Part shown: positions 24,094 to 39,000 of the stretch, piece after piece | How positions within the stretch are numbered: the stretch's first letter is position 1 | Layout of the letters: each line of letters begins with the position of its first letter | From: Phoronis australis | Lineage: Eukaryota; Phoronida; Phoronidae | DNA: 64,000 nucleotides | Direction of reading: 5' to 3' | Assembly: GCA_002633005.1 (NCBI GenBank) | Contig: NMRA01000038.1 | Coordinates: 581,329 to 645,328 of the forward strand | Position numbers and translations under genes: made by a program | Notes under the pieces: generated by a model | What the model was told of the DNA's origin: nothing | The model's input: only the letters and a program-made list of their open reading frames with translations | The model's database searches: none

Positions 24094-27000
24094 CTATGCC
24101 ATGTATATAAACATATTGATGTTATTGTCATCCCTGCGGATGTACTTGTGCTCAATCAGCCACTCAATCTGTTCCTTGATCATTTTCTTGGAAGGCAGGA
24201 ACATGTTCTTGAGAATCTCCACTAGCTCCGTCTGTAGGGCAGCGTTGGTCATACGCTTCCTCATCTTCATAATTTTCACTACAGCCTCCTGTAAACAGTA
24301 AGACGGAGTAGTGTTATTACTATGCACCAGGTGGCGAGAATGTCTCATGCACTAATCCGCTCGCCTACATGTCGCTAAAATCGATGACATTTTGTGATTA
24401 CACTCAAATATAGTTCTGCAAAGAGATAATTCACATGTATGGGAAGAAGAAGAAATGAGAACCAGTTATCAAATGCTTTTTGGTCTGAAAATACCACAAG
24501 CAATTACATAGGGAGATAATCTGACAGGATTCCATCTTACGTGCTAGTGCTGGCTGATGAAAGAAATGACATTGTTAAAGTTCAATGCAGCGCCATCTTT
24601 AGTATGACTACAGCGACAATTCTCCAGTTTGATAGTGTGAAAAATTAATCACTTTGCTCAAGGTTGGAGCATGGACCAAATGTCAGACACAAAAAAGATG
24701 AGAATTAGGATTAATGGCAAACGGACTGTCAACTAGATGCTACACAATATGGGGACAAATGAAAATCTTGTGTCAGCGTCTATTTTCTACCACTTTCTTA
24801 ACTGCCAAGTATTCTTTACAAAATGCAGTGCTTGATGTTTGATTAAAGCCAAAAGCACTCATGTCTCAATTTTCAGAATTAAGAAAATTCAATTGTGAGA
24901 AATATAATATTGACTTTACAGATTGAAGTGTTTTCGTTTAAGATTTCCACATCAATTCAATGTTCTATTGATTACCCTCGTCTCATACGGTCTTCTACTT
25001 GTACTTAAGAGAACCTTGCACACCCGCAGTGTTCTTACCTGAACCCTGAGTACCCGCAGTGTTCTTACCTGAACCCTGAGTACCCGCAGTGTTCTGACCT
25101 GAGCCTTGCATACCCAGTGTTCTTACTTGAACCCTAAGTACCCATAATGTTCTTACCTGAACCTTGAGTTCCCATAATGTTCTTACTGTAACCCAGAGTA
25201 CCCACAGTGTTCCAACCTGAACCTTGAGTATCCATAATGTTCTTACTATAACCCTGAGTACCAGCAGTGTTCCTACCTGAACCCTGAGTACCCGCAGGTG
25301 TATAATGCTTTCATTATCCTCCTCCTTAGCTCTCTCTGTTGATAACTGCAGTCTTCCCACCAAGTTAATCTTCCCTCGTTTCTGCTCCTTGCCATTCTTA
25401 CTGCAAAAATAATAAAAACATTACGACTGATCCACAACATAATTACGAATAAGTTGTAAATCAAATATTGATCAGTTACGGCTGAAGTATAGGAAAAAGA
25501 TGTTAGACTGTAAAGTGGCGATCAAGATTGCAATAAAACTCCCAATTGTAATTAGTCAAGAATAGTAATTAAAACAACAATTAACACTGTGACAGTGATT
25601 TAACAATGACCGTGTACACGTAGTTATTCCTTAAATACATTTTTAAATGACGGTAACCTTTGAGCAGCTTTCTGCAAGGAACCTAAACACATTCACATGG
25701 TATTCACTCCTACACTCAAAGTGGTCCAACCCACAGTACTAAAGTTAATTGTTTATTGGCTAAGTATATGTTATCACTGTAATCTAACCAATCAGAGTAC
25801 CTTAGGATGGTTTTAGCTTGAGCAGCCATTTGCAGCGCTCATTTCCAATATTGGCTCTTGGCATGTAGTGATGGACTTAGAAGAGGGATTATTAGCTGGG
25901 CCACGCGGAAAACTCCAGTAAGTAATTTAGTTAAGGCTTAATGTTTACCCTATTCATGAAGGACTGCTGGATATTGTATACCTAGTATTTCATTGTTAAA
26001 ATGTAACATCTGCTTTGTGGTAATTTTTCAAATGCAGGTTCGAGCCCTGTGTGCTAGCCGTATTGAGTAATGTTTTGAGAATATAATTTGGTTCTGTTGT
26101 CTGACAAATTTCATTTCTCGTTTGTAGGTAACTGTCACTTTAAGAATAAAACTGTTAAACGAAGCTGACATGTTTCATTATCGCACACACTAATAGCTAT
26201 ACTTTCCATTACCTCAGAGGAAACCTAAAACTAACTTACATCAGGGCAAACTGTTGGTTAATCCAAAACATTGTGTCATCCTTGAAGTCTTTTAGGGACT
26301 TCACTTCTGGTATGCATAACATGACTTGTCTTTTTAACTTTGGAAAGGCGACTAGAGACTGGAAAATAAAACAAATGCTGTGCATAACATGCTAGTCTTT
26401 TTTAGCATTGAAACTGCAACTATAGGCTGAAAAATAACACAAATGGTGCGCATGACACGACTTGTGTTTTTAACCTTAGAAAGCTAACCAAAGACTAGAA
26501 AATAAGATAAACTAGATATGGACATAATATTGAGACAATGATTTTTGAAATAGTTCTTGGATTAATAACGGGAGTTATATGTTAAAAACAAGACTATGGG
26601 CTAACTTTTGGAGGGTCAATTGTAATTTTCAAGGTTTGCACAGATTCTCAAAAGGACAGCCCAAGAAACTACATTTTGTGAGTAACAGAACATGTTTACT
26701 TCGCATATGAACCATTTTCATTGACACTATAAATTTTTCACAGCAAGAGCTGGTGAATCACACAATCAACTTGGAATCCATGACTCACAACTATTTTGTA
26801 GCTTAGCAACCCAAAGAGAAACTGATTCAGAAATTAAATATACTGAGAGCTAGTACATTTCACATTCACTTGATACTCAATATTAATATAGGACACAAAC
26901 TTCCTTGCAGCTTCATGGAAAGACCAACACCTTGATGGAAACAGGTTCACAAACTGTGATTCTTGTGAACGAGAAAAGGTTAAAAATCAATAGCATTCCC

Positions 27001-30000
27001 AAAGCAAGTATCTTTTACCCATAGTGCCTTTCTAAGTTCTGTGTCAGGCAGCTCTGTAGCTAACCGCAGACTTTCATATGACAGCCTCTCTTTTGGCCTT
27101 TGGTTCCACGAAAATAGCACTGCCATTTGAAAGGTGGTGACCTCGACATCAAATTTTCCCACTTCATTGCTAAACGTAATCTGAAATATAACACAAAGGG
27201 CATGATGAGGCTGATCAATGTTAAGACCAAGGTCAAGAAAATGACAAATTTATAAACCAGGTTCGTTTTTACGTCATACATTCAAATCATGCGTTCTATA
27301 ATTTCTAGCTGAAGCAGATCCCAGGTTTCACTCAAAAGATCTCCATCACTTGTTGCTGGGCCTAGCAAGGTGGCCACTATATTCTCTCTTCTGATGATGG
27401 TGTTTGAATAAATGAAACTGAAACATGTCAAGTCAATTTAAAACCGTAGTTGTTTTTATTAATATTTCACTCAAAAGCCGCACATTAGCTAAAATTCAAC
27501 TCAGATTAGGACAGTCACGAGTTTTTAAAATCGTAAACGAGATTGACTTAACCACCAAATTTTGACGACAAGAGCAAACCTTCACAGCAACAACGGCCAC
27601 TTTGCGCAACTCATTCGATTGTTTTTTTTTTGGGTGTGAAGAGTTGTGCAAGGGTGTGCACAGAATGTGACACACAAATTGCAAAAATCTGTGCAAAATC
27701 ATCACAGCTGAAACTGTCACAACTTTCACACACTAATACAGTACTTTTACAAAGCAGTGAAGATACACTGCACTATTTACAGCATTTTGGTTTTGGCTAA
27801 AATGGTGCGCAGAAGACAAAACTACAGTGAGATAGTTTACAAGACTTACTTTGCTGTTAGACAACAGATGGTGCCACTGTAAATACTCACTTTGCCACTG
27901 ACAACAGATGGCGTCACTACAGCATACACCCATCACTAAGGTTTTCATGAATAGTACATGATATGAAGTTGTCAGTGCAAGTAGTGATGAGCAACCAGTG
28001 TTTTATTTCAGTGTAAGCAGATGACACATATATCCTTGAGAATTAAGTCACTTCCATGTAATATTAGCCAATTGCAATTTAGTCTACAAATGTTTAAGCA
28101 ACAGTTAGCTAGGTTGATAGTGATTGACCTATATGAAAAGGTTGCTACACAGAATGAAAAGGCAATTTAGCACCAATCTCTGGTCTGGGATGTGCACATA
28201 TGCTTTTCAAAGATCCACGAAAAAGGTTTATGTTGGACAATATGTGGTGTTGCTTTCACTCACTATGCTTTTAGACAACAGGAGGAGCCACTGTCAATAA
28301 TATTCACTATGCTGTTGGACAACAGGTGCCACAGTTAATAACACTCACTATGCCGTTGGACATCAGATGGTGCCACTGTAACTTCCTGCCACTGTGCTTC
28401 TGTCGGTAGAATTCCTCCACATTAGGAATATACTCTTCCAACTCCCGCGGCAGGGTGACGCTGACACGGTCACTACTACGCGCCCATGCCCCGGCATTAA
28501 GTATCTTTATATTTACAGAATCTGAAAAGAAAACAGTACATTGCAAATTTTGCAGTTTAGAAATGTGTATCAAGATATGAAGCAAGATCAAAGCACAAAA
28601 ACTTTATTCTTGTGGACTTAACATGTGCAGAGCGTTGAATCACTTCCCTGATCTCATATTCATCAATTGCTATCCCACAAAACTAAAACATTTTACATAT
28701 CAGGACGGGCTCAAAGTTTTGGCTGTGAAATAATCAACTGAATACTTTGAATAATGAAACATGAACAACCTAATATCTTAATATAAGACAAATAAAATAC
28801 ACTGGTTAAGAAAAAAATATAATTTCATTTCTAATACACATACACTATAGTTCAGTCACAATGAGAACTGTCAAGTAATTAGCTGCTGAGACTTAACTGT
28901 TATCATTTATTTTGGAAATAGACCAGTTAAGTTGCGAAGAACACGCATCTGTAAAAAACACTTGATTGAGATTACTCAGTGTTAAAAAATGTTCTCAGAT
29001 AGGTAGTCTCTTACCCACACTAGAAGTTATGTCAAGGTAGTCTCTTACCCACACTAGAAGTTATGTCAAGGTAGTCTCTTACCCATACTAGAAGTTATGT
29101 CAAGGTAGTCTCTTACCCACACTAGAAGTTATGTCAAGGTTTGGAAAGAACTGACATTCATAACTGCTTGAGTAGGCATAAAATGACTCACCAAGTCAAG
29201 CCAACTCAATGAATCTGGTTTCAAGCACTAATGAAATGGCGCTTGTTCCCAAGCCAGAAATCACTTGTAATCTGACTATGAGACAATTTAACACCAATTT
29301 TAAAACAGTAAGTGGTGCAAATCAAAATTTTTGACAGAGATGGATGAGTAGCAGCTCTCACACACTAGAGACTTTAACTCAGTGAAATTACATATTTACT
29401 GGAAGTAGAAAACTGATAGAATTTGGTTCTAGAAATATACCAATCTGTCATTAATTGTGTCGTATGACCAATTCTTTTTGGTAAAGTTTAGCAACGAAGA
29501 AAAGTACATTGGCAAAACAACGGTATCAATAACATGTCTTGCTTGATATAAATCTTAAGATCAAATCTCAAAACTGCTGTTACAGTTTTCTAATTTATCG
29601 TTTCCAATTTGTTTTATGCAATTTTTTTTTTTTCATAAAAATCATTAAGTGATATCTCTTAAGAGTCCCACATGCAAAAAGGTCCTAACAGCGTTTTGGA
29701 GAACAATGCATAAATCATAGCATCTGAGAGTTTCATAAGAATCTGAGCAGCCATTTCTCAGACATGATTTCTAAAGTTAACCAAATTTGGTCATTTTTCC
29801 AGGGTCCTCCATAACCGTAAGTCCATACAAGCACATCAGATCTCACCTGCTATACTGTCATTGTTGTTCCGATGTAGATCTTTGAACTCCTGGTTGAGAT
29901 CTTCACTAACTTTGATATCTTGAAACATTCGCGCTAGTTTATTTACATAATCAGCCGGCATGCCGACTTCCTGTGGAAAGAATAAAGGACAAAACAATTT

Positions 30001-33000
30001 TGAATTGTTTCAGTTAACATCCTCTTAACAGGCTGCAAACCTGGTGCTCAAAGAATTAATGAACACCCAAAATCAATCTATGAGAGAGCATTAATTTTTA
30101 AATCGTATATCACAAATTCGCAATGTGCATATAAGTCTCAAGAACAACAGTTGGTCTGCAAAATTGCATGCTCTATAAAGTTTCTATATCAGTCAATTTT
30201 AGTTAAGGTAAGTAAAGAAGATATTTTATAATAAATAAATGTCAATTTACAAAATTCACAAAATCACAAAGTTACACAAAGACTATCTGAACACAGATTC
30301 CAAACAATCTGCTATGATAGTAGGTACAGTAAAATCTCACCAGTTTATTTCACAATGTTTAGAGAATTTGTGAGCATTCGCAACAATGTCTTGATAAGAT
30401 GAAAAAACACAAAGTTTGGCGATTACATTTGTCCGAAATTGGTGAGATTTTGGTGTAGACAAATAACTAAGATTTACAGGGGGACTAACTCCAACTCTAC
30501 ATCACCACATCACTCACCCTCAGCTACTCCACAATATTTTTACAGGGGGACTAACTCTAACTCTACATCACCACATCACTCACCCTCAGCTACTCCACAA
30601 TATTTTTACAGGGGGACTAACTCCAACTCTACATCACCACATCACTCACCCTCAGCCACTCCACCATATTCTCCTCCTTTTCACTGTCTGCCGATGTGTC
30701 CAGTATGAGGCGCCGTGTTAAGTGAGCTTTGTGGTACCTCATGAATACATCTTTGTTAGTTACATACTTCAGCACCAAGAGCTGAAAAAGAAAAAGTGTG
30801 CAAGCTGCAGAATAAGCCGACACTGCAGCATTTATCTGCGTCTAAATTCAACGTAAGACACACAGAGTTAGTAACTTCAAAACTTTTCACAAAAATGAGC
30901 TGTGGTTCATGTGCTTGAGACAATGAAAAACACGTCTGCTATTTTATGTGTCCAGCAGGGTTTCAACCAACAACAATCTGTCTGCCCAAAAGTGACTTAA
31001 AGGTTGAAGTAGAGCCTGTCCCAAAAATATACTAACGATTTCAAATAATAGCATTATTTATTGACTTTAGGGCAAGCTTACTGGCTTAAACTCGCAACAA
31101 GGTGACCAAAAAGGAATCAAGCCTTTAAAACAAAATAAATGCTAGGTCGATTAACTCCAAAACTGAGTTGTGTGTTTGCCATTCCCATGTACAGAGAAAA
31201 CATGACTGCTCACGCGCCCACATTCACAGCACGGCATCATCATACAATAGGCCCAGGTGCACAATCTGACCCACTGGAACTGAATTTGTCCGAAGTGTGA
31301 GTACATTTTTTTGGCCACCCTGTATGTTGGGACCAGTTATTCAACAGGAAGTGGTGCAAATAAAAGGTACTATTTAACAGAATACAGGATTTGCAACAGC
31401 TTAAATCACTTAAAAACCACAGCATTAAGACAAAAAACGGATGCATTGTTCATGCCTACCACATCGCGGAGTTTCTTTTCAACTTCTTCTGACGTCAGTT
31501 TCTTGCTGAGTGGAGTTTTGCGTAGTAACAAGTCACAGTAGTTCGCCAACAGCTCAGGGCATTTGGACTCCGGCAGTGTCTTAGCACCAACTCTGAAATG
31601 TATCATCATCAGGATATCCACTGAGTGTCTGATGAAAAAGCTTGATTTTTCTAAGGAAATATAGGTTTAGTTTTTATAGCAACTTGTGCAAACTATGGTG
31701 AAAATTTCTCCATTAGAGACAAAAAATAATTGCTAAAATTGCCACATTTCTATTTTTCAGAGGCTTACCACATTGTAGTAAATGCTCAAAAATTTTCCAA
31801 ATGTTGTAAGGTAATAGCGACGTCATACAAATCGTGCTAAATTTTCCTGAAAAATTCCTTTTGTAGAGAAACTTGACATAATGAAACTTCACCTGTCCAC
31901 CATATAGCGTCCCAAACTGAAGAATTATACAGTAACTGACAACACAAGAGTTCTTACCCTTTATTTTTAGCAGGTAACTCTAACTTGAACACCTGAGTAT
32001 CATTCACAACAAGTCGATATGCCTGAAATGGAAAATAAAGAGTTACACACCAAGTCATCTGACAATACTGACGTGTTAGAAAATTCTCTCTGGTCACAAT
32101 TAAGCAGAAGTTTAAATGAAAATTACTACGCTGCCAGGCTCATTACGTGTCCTTTGAGAACCAATCAATTTTGTGAAAATCAATTTTGTGAAAATCAATT
32201 CTTGTACAACTGAGAACTTTTAAGCATTATTTCACAACCTTAAGAACAGATTCGTTGTTGCTGTGAAGTGTGTATAGACCAAGCAGATTCCGTAGGCAAG
32301 CAGTTTCACCAAAACTGGTAGGTGCAGGTTTGTAAACGTTGACAACTGAACAGCCGTAATCAGTCTGTGGTAAGTTTCACTGAGCAACCTTTCCCCAGAC
32401 ACAAAAAGTGATTTCCTTAAGTAAATTGAAGGCAATTTTTCAGTATTGCAGCACAAATTTGCGAGGTGACAACGGTAACAAAGCAACCAATCTTTCTTTT
32501 CAAGTGACCACAATTCTTCTCATTTTCAAAACAAACAGCAACAAGCGTTGCTTACCTTGTCTCTTGACGTGAGAAAGTTAGGATCATCATTGAAGGCCTC
32601 CTTCACTAACTTACTAAACCTGTTGAACAGCTCAAGCAGCTGGTCAACATACTTTTCAGAGTCCTGGAAAAAGAAAGACAATCCTGTTATCCATCTTAGC
32701 CCTCGACTTTTGTTGTTCACAGTAACCAATTTTACGTCCATGAAATTATCTTTCTGTCTGAAGACTAGCATGAAAGTTTTTTCTGAAATGTTAAGGCCCT
32801 GGTGCCTGGTTCACTAAAATCTTGTAACTTTACTACGTATGTCTTGCACAGTCTAAGTGGAGACTTACGACCAGTCGTACATCCTGGCGTCAATCTCCGT
32901 TTAGACTCCTATGAATCCATCTTCTGCCAAAGGCATTTAGATCACTCCCCGTCTCAGATTAGAAGTGATTTCTGGGATTGGGAAGAAAGAGCATGCTCAG

Positions 33001-36000
33001 TGCACAAAATGGCCGCCATGCTCAGTGTACAAAATGGCCGCCATGCTCAGTGCACAAAATGGCCACCTGGTCAAGATAAATTACCGAATGTGGTCTAGAG
33101 CACTAAATGATATATAAGTTCTTCCAAAGCCAAGAAGAAATCCCTTCTAATCTGAGTAAAGAACAATTTGAGACTGCATTCATAAACTTAACGGGTTTAA
33201 ATCAAAAGTTATTTTTGAAATAAAACAGATTCATAGCCTTTTTTGGCTTTGTCACCATCTCTGCTCAGGCCCAATACAGTACATAGCAAGTTCACAACAA
33301 ACAGGCTAAAGACTGCATTTGGTTCCTCATGGGAAATTTAGGACCCGCCACAGAAGAAACTTCAACATTCCCCAGCATTCCTATGAACCTTACAGTTGTG
33401 ATGGTTTCTGCAGCGGCGACCATATCAGCGAGGCCAGCATTGTATATATGGTCCTCCAGATCTTTTAACATGGGCCCAATGCCGTCAGGAACACGGTTCA
33501 TTAAACTAAACATGAGTCGTAACCCTGCAAAATCAACACAGAGAGTAAGTTAACAACATAAACACACATATTTCAAGACTTAAAGATCAGGGCTTGGAAT
33601 GACCAATGACAAAAAACGCGGAAACTTTTACAGCCCAAATCATGCGTGCTACCCAGCCTTGAAATGGTCGATGTGAACCTTTCCCCGACAAAAATAGGGA
33701 GGACTAAAATAAAAAAAACCATCAGTAGCATGCGTCTGCATCTTTTTAGCTCGTCCGTCCACTCCCAACCCACACATTTTTGGCTGCAGAGCCATAGTAT
33801 TTGTCGCCGCGGTTTACAATAACACGAGACGCCATTGAAAATCCCACCACGCTATCCCAGATGCCCCGGCAATGTTGACAATTTACGTTCCTCCGAAACA
33901 TAAAGAGCAACTTCCGCTTTTCGAGGTGAACGTCGTCTGCGCGGTAAGAAATGAATTTGCCGCGGAAATTTTATATCAAATCCGATTTTTTTTACTTGGA
34001 AATATAATAAAATGCGCGGACAGAACATTTGAAAAAAGCGGAAATCCGCGTTTCCGCGGAAAATTCCAAGCCCTGAAAGATATACTCCTTGACATGCTAA
34101 TCGGAGAAAAGTGGCTTAGCTTGAACAGCTATAAAACAGTTGGGCAGCAGTGACATTGCTTGACATGACATTCCACTTTAATCACAGTTAACTGTAATGA
34201 CAGAACATAAAAAATTCTTGAATTAAAAAGATTCAATTTTTGTACTTAACGAAACTATTAGCCTCTCAGCAACCCGTCATCTTTGCAACTGACCCAGGTC
34301 AAGAAAACAGGTCCATTAGGTATGTTTGAGGAGCTGAACAAGGTAATTAATATCGAAGAAAAGTATGAATAGTTTAGGAAAAAAGGAAAATCGTGGCAGA
34401 TCAAGGAATGTACCTTTAATATAAAAAATTGAATGAAGCTTATGTGAAAACTAATGTACCACTGTAATTCAGATATTTCATACAAAAATAATTGTTGCAT
34501 TCTAGTTTTTTTTCCATTTCTGAACAGCAACCAACAACTTCGCAACTAATAATTGCAATGTTCTTTTCTAACTCAAAAACAAAACTCCTCGTGTAACCTA
34601 CAGAGTGTGCAGACGAGGGCAAACAGTGACGCTAGGAGCCGTGACTTACGATCTGTCTCGTTACTCCTGATCATAGCTGCACACTCGGCCAGAATTGTCT
34701 CTTTAAATGCAGTCACAAGTACATTGACGCAACACTCTGTCAGCTGAAAATGTGAATAGAAATATTTCCCATAAATTATTGCAATAACTGAAATGTAAGC
34801 AAAAACGTCAACCAGATAGACATACAAATCAATTCCATTATGGAAGTTATATTTTGAGGATGCAAGCAACAAAAAATTGATGCCACGCAAAATCTCAGAA
34901 ATTTCAGTAAAAAATCGTAAAATGTCTCCTTCTCATTTTTAAAGAGTTTCAAAAATTCATAATGAACACAATTTTCTGGTGATAGCTATCCAACAGAACA
35001 TAAAACTGATAACATGTGGAGCTTTCCATAGATCAAGTACCTTGTGAAAAAAGTGATATCATGTAAACCTAGGCGAGAGAAAGGCAAAGGTTTTATGACT
35101 ATACTCAAAACATTCATTTATATAGGCTCAGAACCTTACCACCTTTATCAAAATGGCAGCCACCGAAATGATTGGCCAGTGAGGTTGGAATGCTGAAATA
35201 TGGGATAGAATTCCTTCAGCATGGGATAGAATTCACTGTTCAAAATCCTGGTGGAGACTATTCGCTGCAAGTGTATGGCTAATGTATTAGATCTAAGGAA
35301 CAAGTGTTAACCGAATGTATTGGGTCTACGGAACACAGCCCTGGGGCAAAAGTTGATTTTTTTGTCTTAGGCTTTTAGTCTGCTCCCTAGCAGTCTGTGG
35401 ATTTCTGTTTTTTGGCTTCAAATCGTAGACAGATTTTCTGACTTTCTGCCTAAGCCTGATTTCGTAAAACAGACAAAAACATCTGTAGATTGACTTTTTG
35501 TCAAAATTCAAAAGACGATAATCTCCGAGAAACACCCCCTGCTGCACCAAATCCTCCGTGACTAATAAAGAAACAATATTTTGCTGGTTTGCCACAGTGC
35601 CTTGAGGTGGCGCTATTTTACAGTAACTACACGTACCACGGCCACAGAGTCACATCCCTTCCTCATCTCCAGATATCTCCTCGCTCTCTGTTCCTCTTCC
35701 TTTAGCTTACAATCGGCGTACTTCATGTAATTCTGCACCCCATTTTCAGCCAGGTACTGAGGGGCCTTACTCCTGTAGAACGCCTCCGTTGCCTCGATGT
35801 ACGCCCGCTCAAAGTTCTCCCTGTAAATCTTCAACTTGTCCTCTGAGTCTGAACTTAGATTGACTGTAGGAAAAATAAAATAGAAGATCTTAAAAATAAT
35901 GCTATGCTAATGAATTCATATTAAGTTAGTTTCTCAAGTTGCATATATCAAATACTAATATGTCTAATTTTTCACAAAGATAGCATTCAGTGGCCACCAG

Positions 36001-39000
36001 GTGGACCCCGCATCTATTCTCGTTTACAACCAAACCTAATGTGAAGAAAGAGAAACCATAAAAGTTTCACACCTTTTCAATCTACGTTCAACTTGAGGGA
36101 GGTATTGCACTGTTTTGTAAATTAAAAAGTTTAAAAATTCATTTTTGGAAGAAAGCAAGAATCGTAGCATCCTACTCTGACTACATTTTCACAAACTTTA
36201 TCTGCCAACTAAATCAAAACTTCATGAGGTTTAAATGTTGCCTAATGATACAATGTAGAAACTGGTAGTTCTGAACAGGTTGGTAAAAGAGTGCCTTTTG
36301 CACCATTTGTATTCATACCTGATGAACAGCCGCACCCATTAAAGCTTGAAAGCTAATAATTTTTACTAGTTTTTACGTCATCTAATTTTACTCGGTCTCG
36401 ACACATGTTATTTTTAACTAACGGTCCCAGAAACTCTTAACAACGCCAAGTGATGAGACGTAATGAAATTAACGCATTTCAATCAAAACCAAAACAGAAG
36501 AAAATAATTGGTCTACAGCACAACACAACACAACACAGAAAAAAAATATTCATTTGTAGCTTCCTCCAGCCCTATGCAGCCTCAGGACCCCACTAGAGTC
36601 ATGACACAAAACAGGCAAACAGTCCTAACTACACACTACCTCCCACTTACCATACGACTCCCTCACTCCAATCACCAGTTGGGTGTCAAATGCTTCGCCG
36701 TTCCTTTCGGCCAGGACTAGTTTCATTGCACTATCTTGCAGCCTGCCTTTATTGTTGGCAAATATACTCTGATTCCAGCTGTCTAACATTAACTGTGGAA
36801 AGAATGAGGAAAGTAGTGTCAGCAGATGACTGCTGGTTTATCACAAGTATCAACTCTACTATGTTACAGGAATTCATCCGAAAAATACAACCGTTATTGA
36901 TTTTACGTTTACGGCAAAAATTCTATAATTTGGGACAGTGAAAAATTAATTATTTTGTTCAAGGTCACAGCTTGTCCCACATTCTAGATAATAAGCAATA
37001 TTGGCTGTCTCAATTTCAAGAATCACCGGAAAGACGACAAAATTACCCATGTCCGAAATTTTAGAATAAAACTGGTAGTGCATACAAAAAATTTTCAGTT
37101 TGGGTTATGCTTTGCATACCATCAGTAGTCATATCATCAGCAGCTGTGTGATTTAAGAGCGATTTGGTGATTAAATTCCAGTGGAGCATTGAAATGCGCC
37201 CATGACTGTACCCCAAACAAAACTAGGAGAAGCCAATGTGACTTTTGTGCTCTCAAAACCCTAAATCAATGTGTGAATTTTGTTTCCTGTTAGCTTACCT
37301 TTCTGACAATGGACTCTTCCGTCTGACTCTTCTTCTGCATACTACTGTGTGCCTTGCCGGCCAGTGAAGTCTCAAGCTGTCCAAATGGTTTAGGTAGGTA
37401 GTTGCACTGGGTGAAGAACTTGCCCCACTCAGCAATGTAAGCCTTGAGCAGGGCTGAGTCTTCTGCATGCTGAAGCACCCTCTATGGGGAAGATGGAGAA
37501 AATAACTACTATATTACAAAGCATCACGGCAAGGCATTTGTTTTTCGAGACCATCGGCTAAATTGCTTTTATCTGATCTTAATGACAATACAACCCTTAT
37601 GGGGAAGAAAACCGCAAACCTAAGAAATAGTTGCCATGTAAAAATACAGTATTCTGTTTGTCAAAATATAATTTATATGTACAATGGTCCCCACGACTTG
37701 TTTCAGTGTGTGGCTGTGACCAGTTTGCCAGCACGTGGGACCTGTTTGAAAAAAATAGTGAACAGTTTGGAACAAAGGCATCACTACTAACAACGATGTC
37801 TTTACTTCTTTAACAAGCTATATGGCCAATTGGAACTGCACGAAATTAGTGGTAACAAGACAGGTAAACGTGCACATAAGATAGCACAACTGCAAGAACA
37901 TATACTACAGAGAACACCAATCAATGTACGCTTCTGACACCTTTGTCGCAAGTGATCCACTTATGGCACATTGGGTTTCTTCTGTTGTGGAGAAGTCCTG
38001 ATGTATCAAGGGCTGATTAACCCAAGTGAGTACAATGCTGCTTAAATGAACTGCTCTGGTCTAAAGCCTCCAGGCAATTTACGTGAAAACGTGCAAACAA
38101 GCGCCGCTGTGACAGCCAAGAGAAAATTATTGTTTAATATCCAGGGTCTGCGATGGCAAAAATGGTTCATTTTTTATATCCAGGGTTCTAGTTACATAAG
38201 TTTGCGGCGGACATTTTACACAGCTGATTGGTAATCACACTTAACAGCTGCCGTACCATTGTCTGAGTTAAATATAAACTAACCATAAGAAAACCTTCAT
38301 CACCAAGGCTAACTACAAAATGTGGAATCACAGTATGACATGTAAAGTGCCCCATTTACATAAACTAACCATAAGAAAACCTTCATCAGCAAGACTAACT
38401 GCAAAATGTGGAATCACAGTCTAACAAGTAAAGTGTCACACTTTGTAGTTAGCCTTGCTTATATAGGTTTTCTCGATTCATGGACACCCTGTATTAGGGC
38501 GAGCATTCTTCTTGGTCTTGAAATTGGCAATAGAGCTGTTGAAACATGTTGGCTATTGCAACATTATGTACTTTACTCAGTTGTTGAGACAATCATTTGT
38601 GGAAGTGATTTAGGACAAACTAACCATAAGTTAACCATAAGTTAACCATAAGGTAACTATAAGCTAAAAGAAAAGCAGCAGAGAGACCAAAAATTGGAGA
38701 AAAATTAGCAGGAAATCACAACAGAATCTGCAATATTTGCATCAAATTTTTACCGATTTCAAAGAATGAAATATTTATTTTTTTGGAAATTGTTATTATT
38801 GAATTCAGTGCTCTGACTATCTCTCCTACATACTGTTTTAAACCGACCAGTGCTCTGACTATCTCTCCTACATACTGTTTTAAACTGACCAGTGGCCATT
38901 GCTTATAACACCACGCCACCACCAGCACCAACAAATCAATAAATAGTTCATATAATGAAATGTACTCGTTTACGGGTATTATAGTACGCCAAAGTAAACA

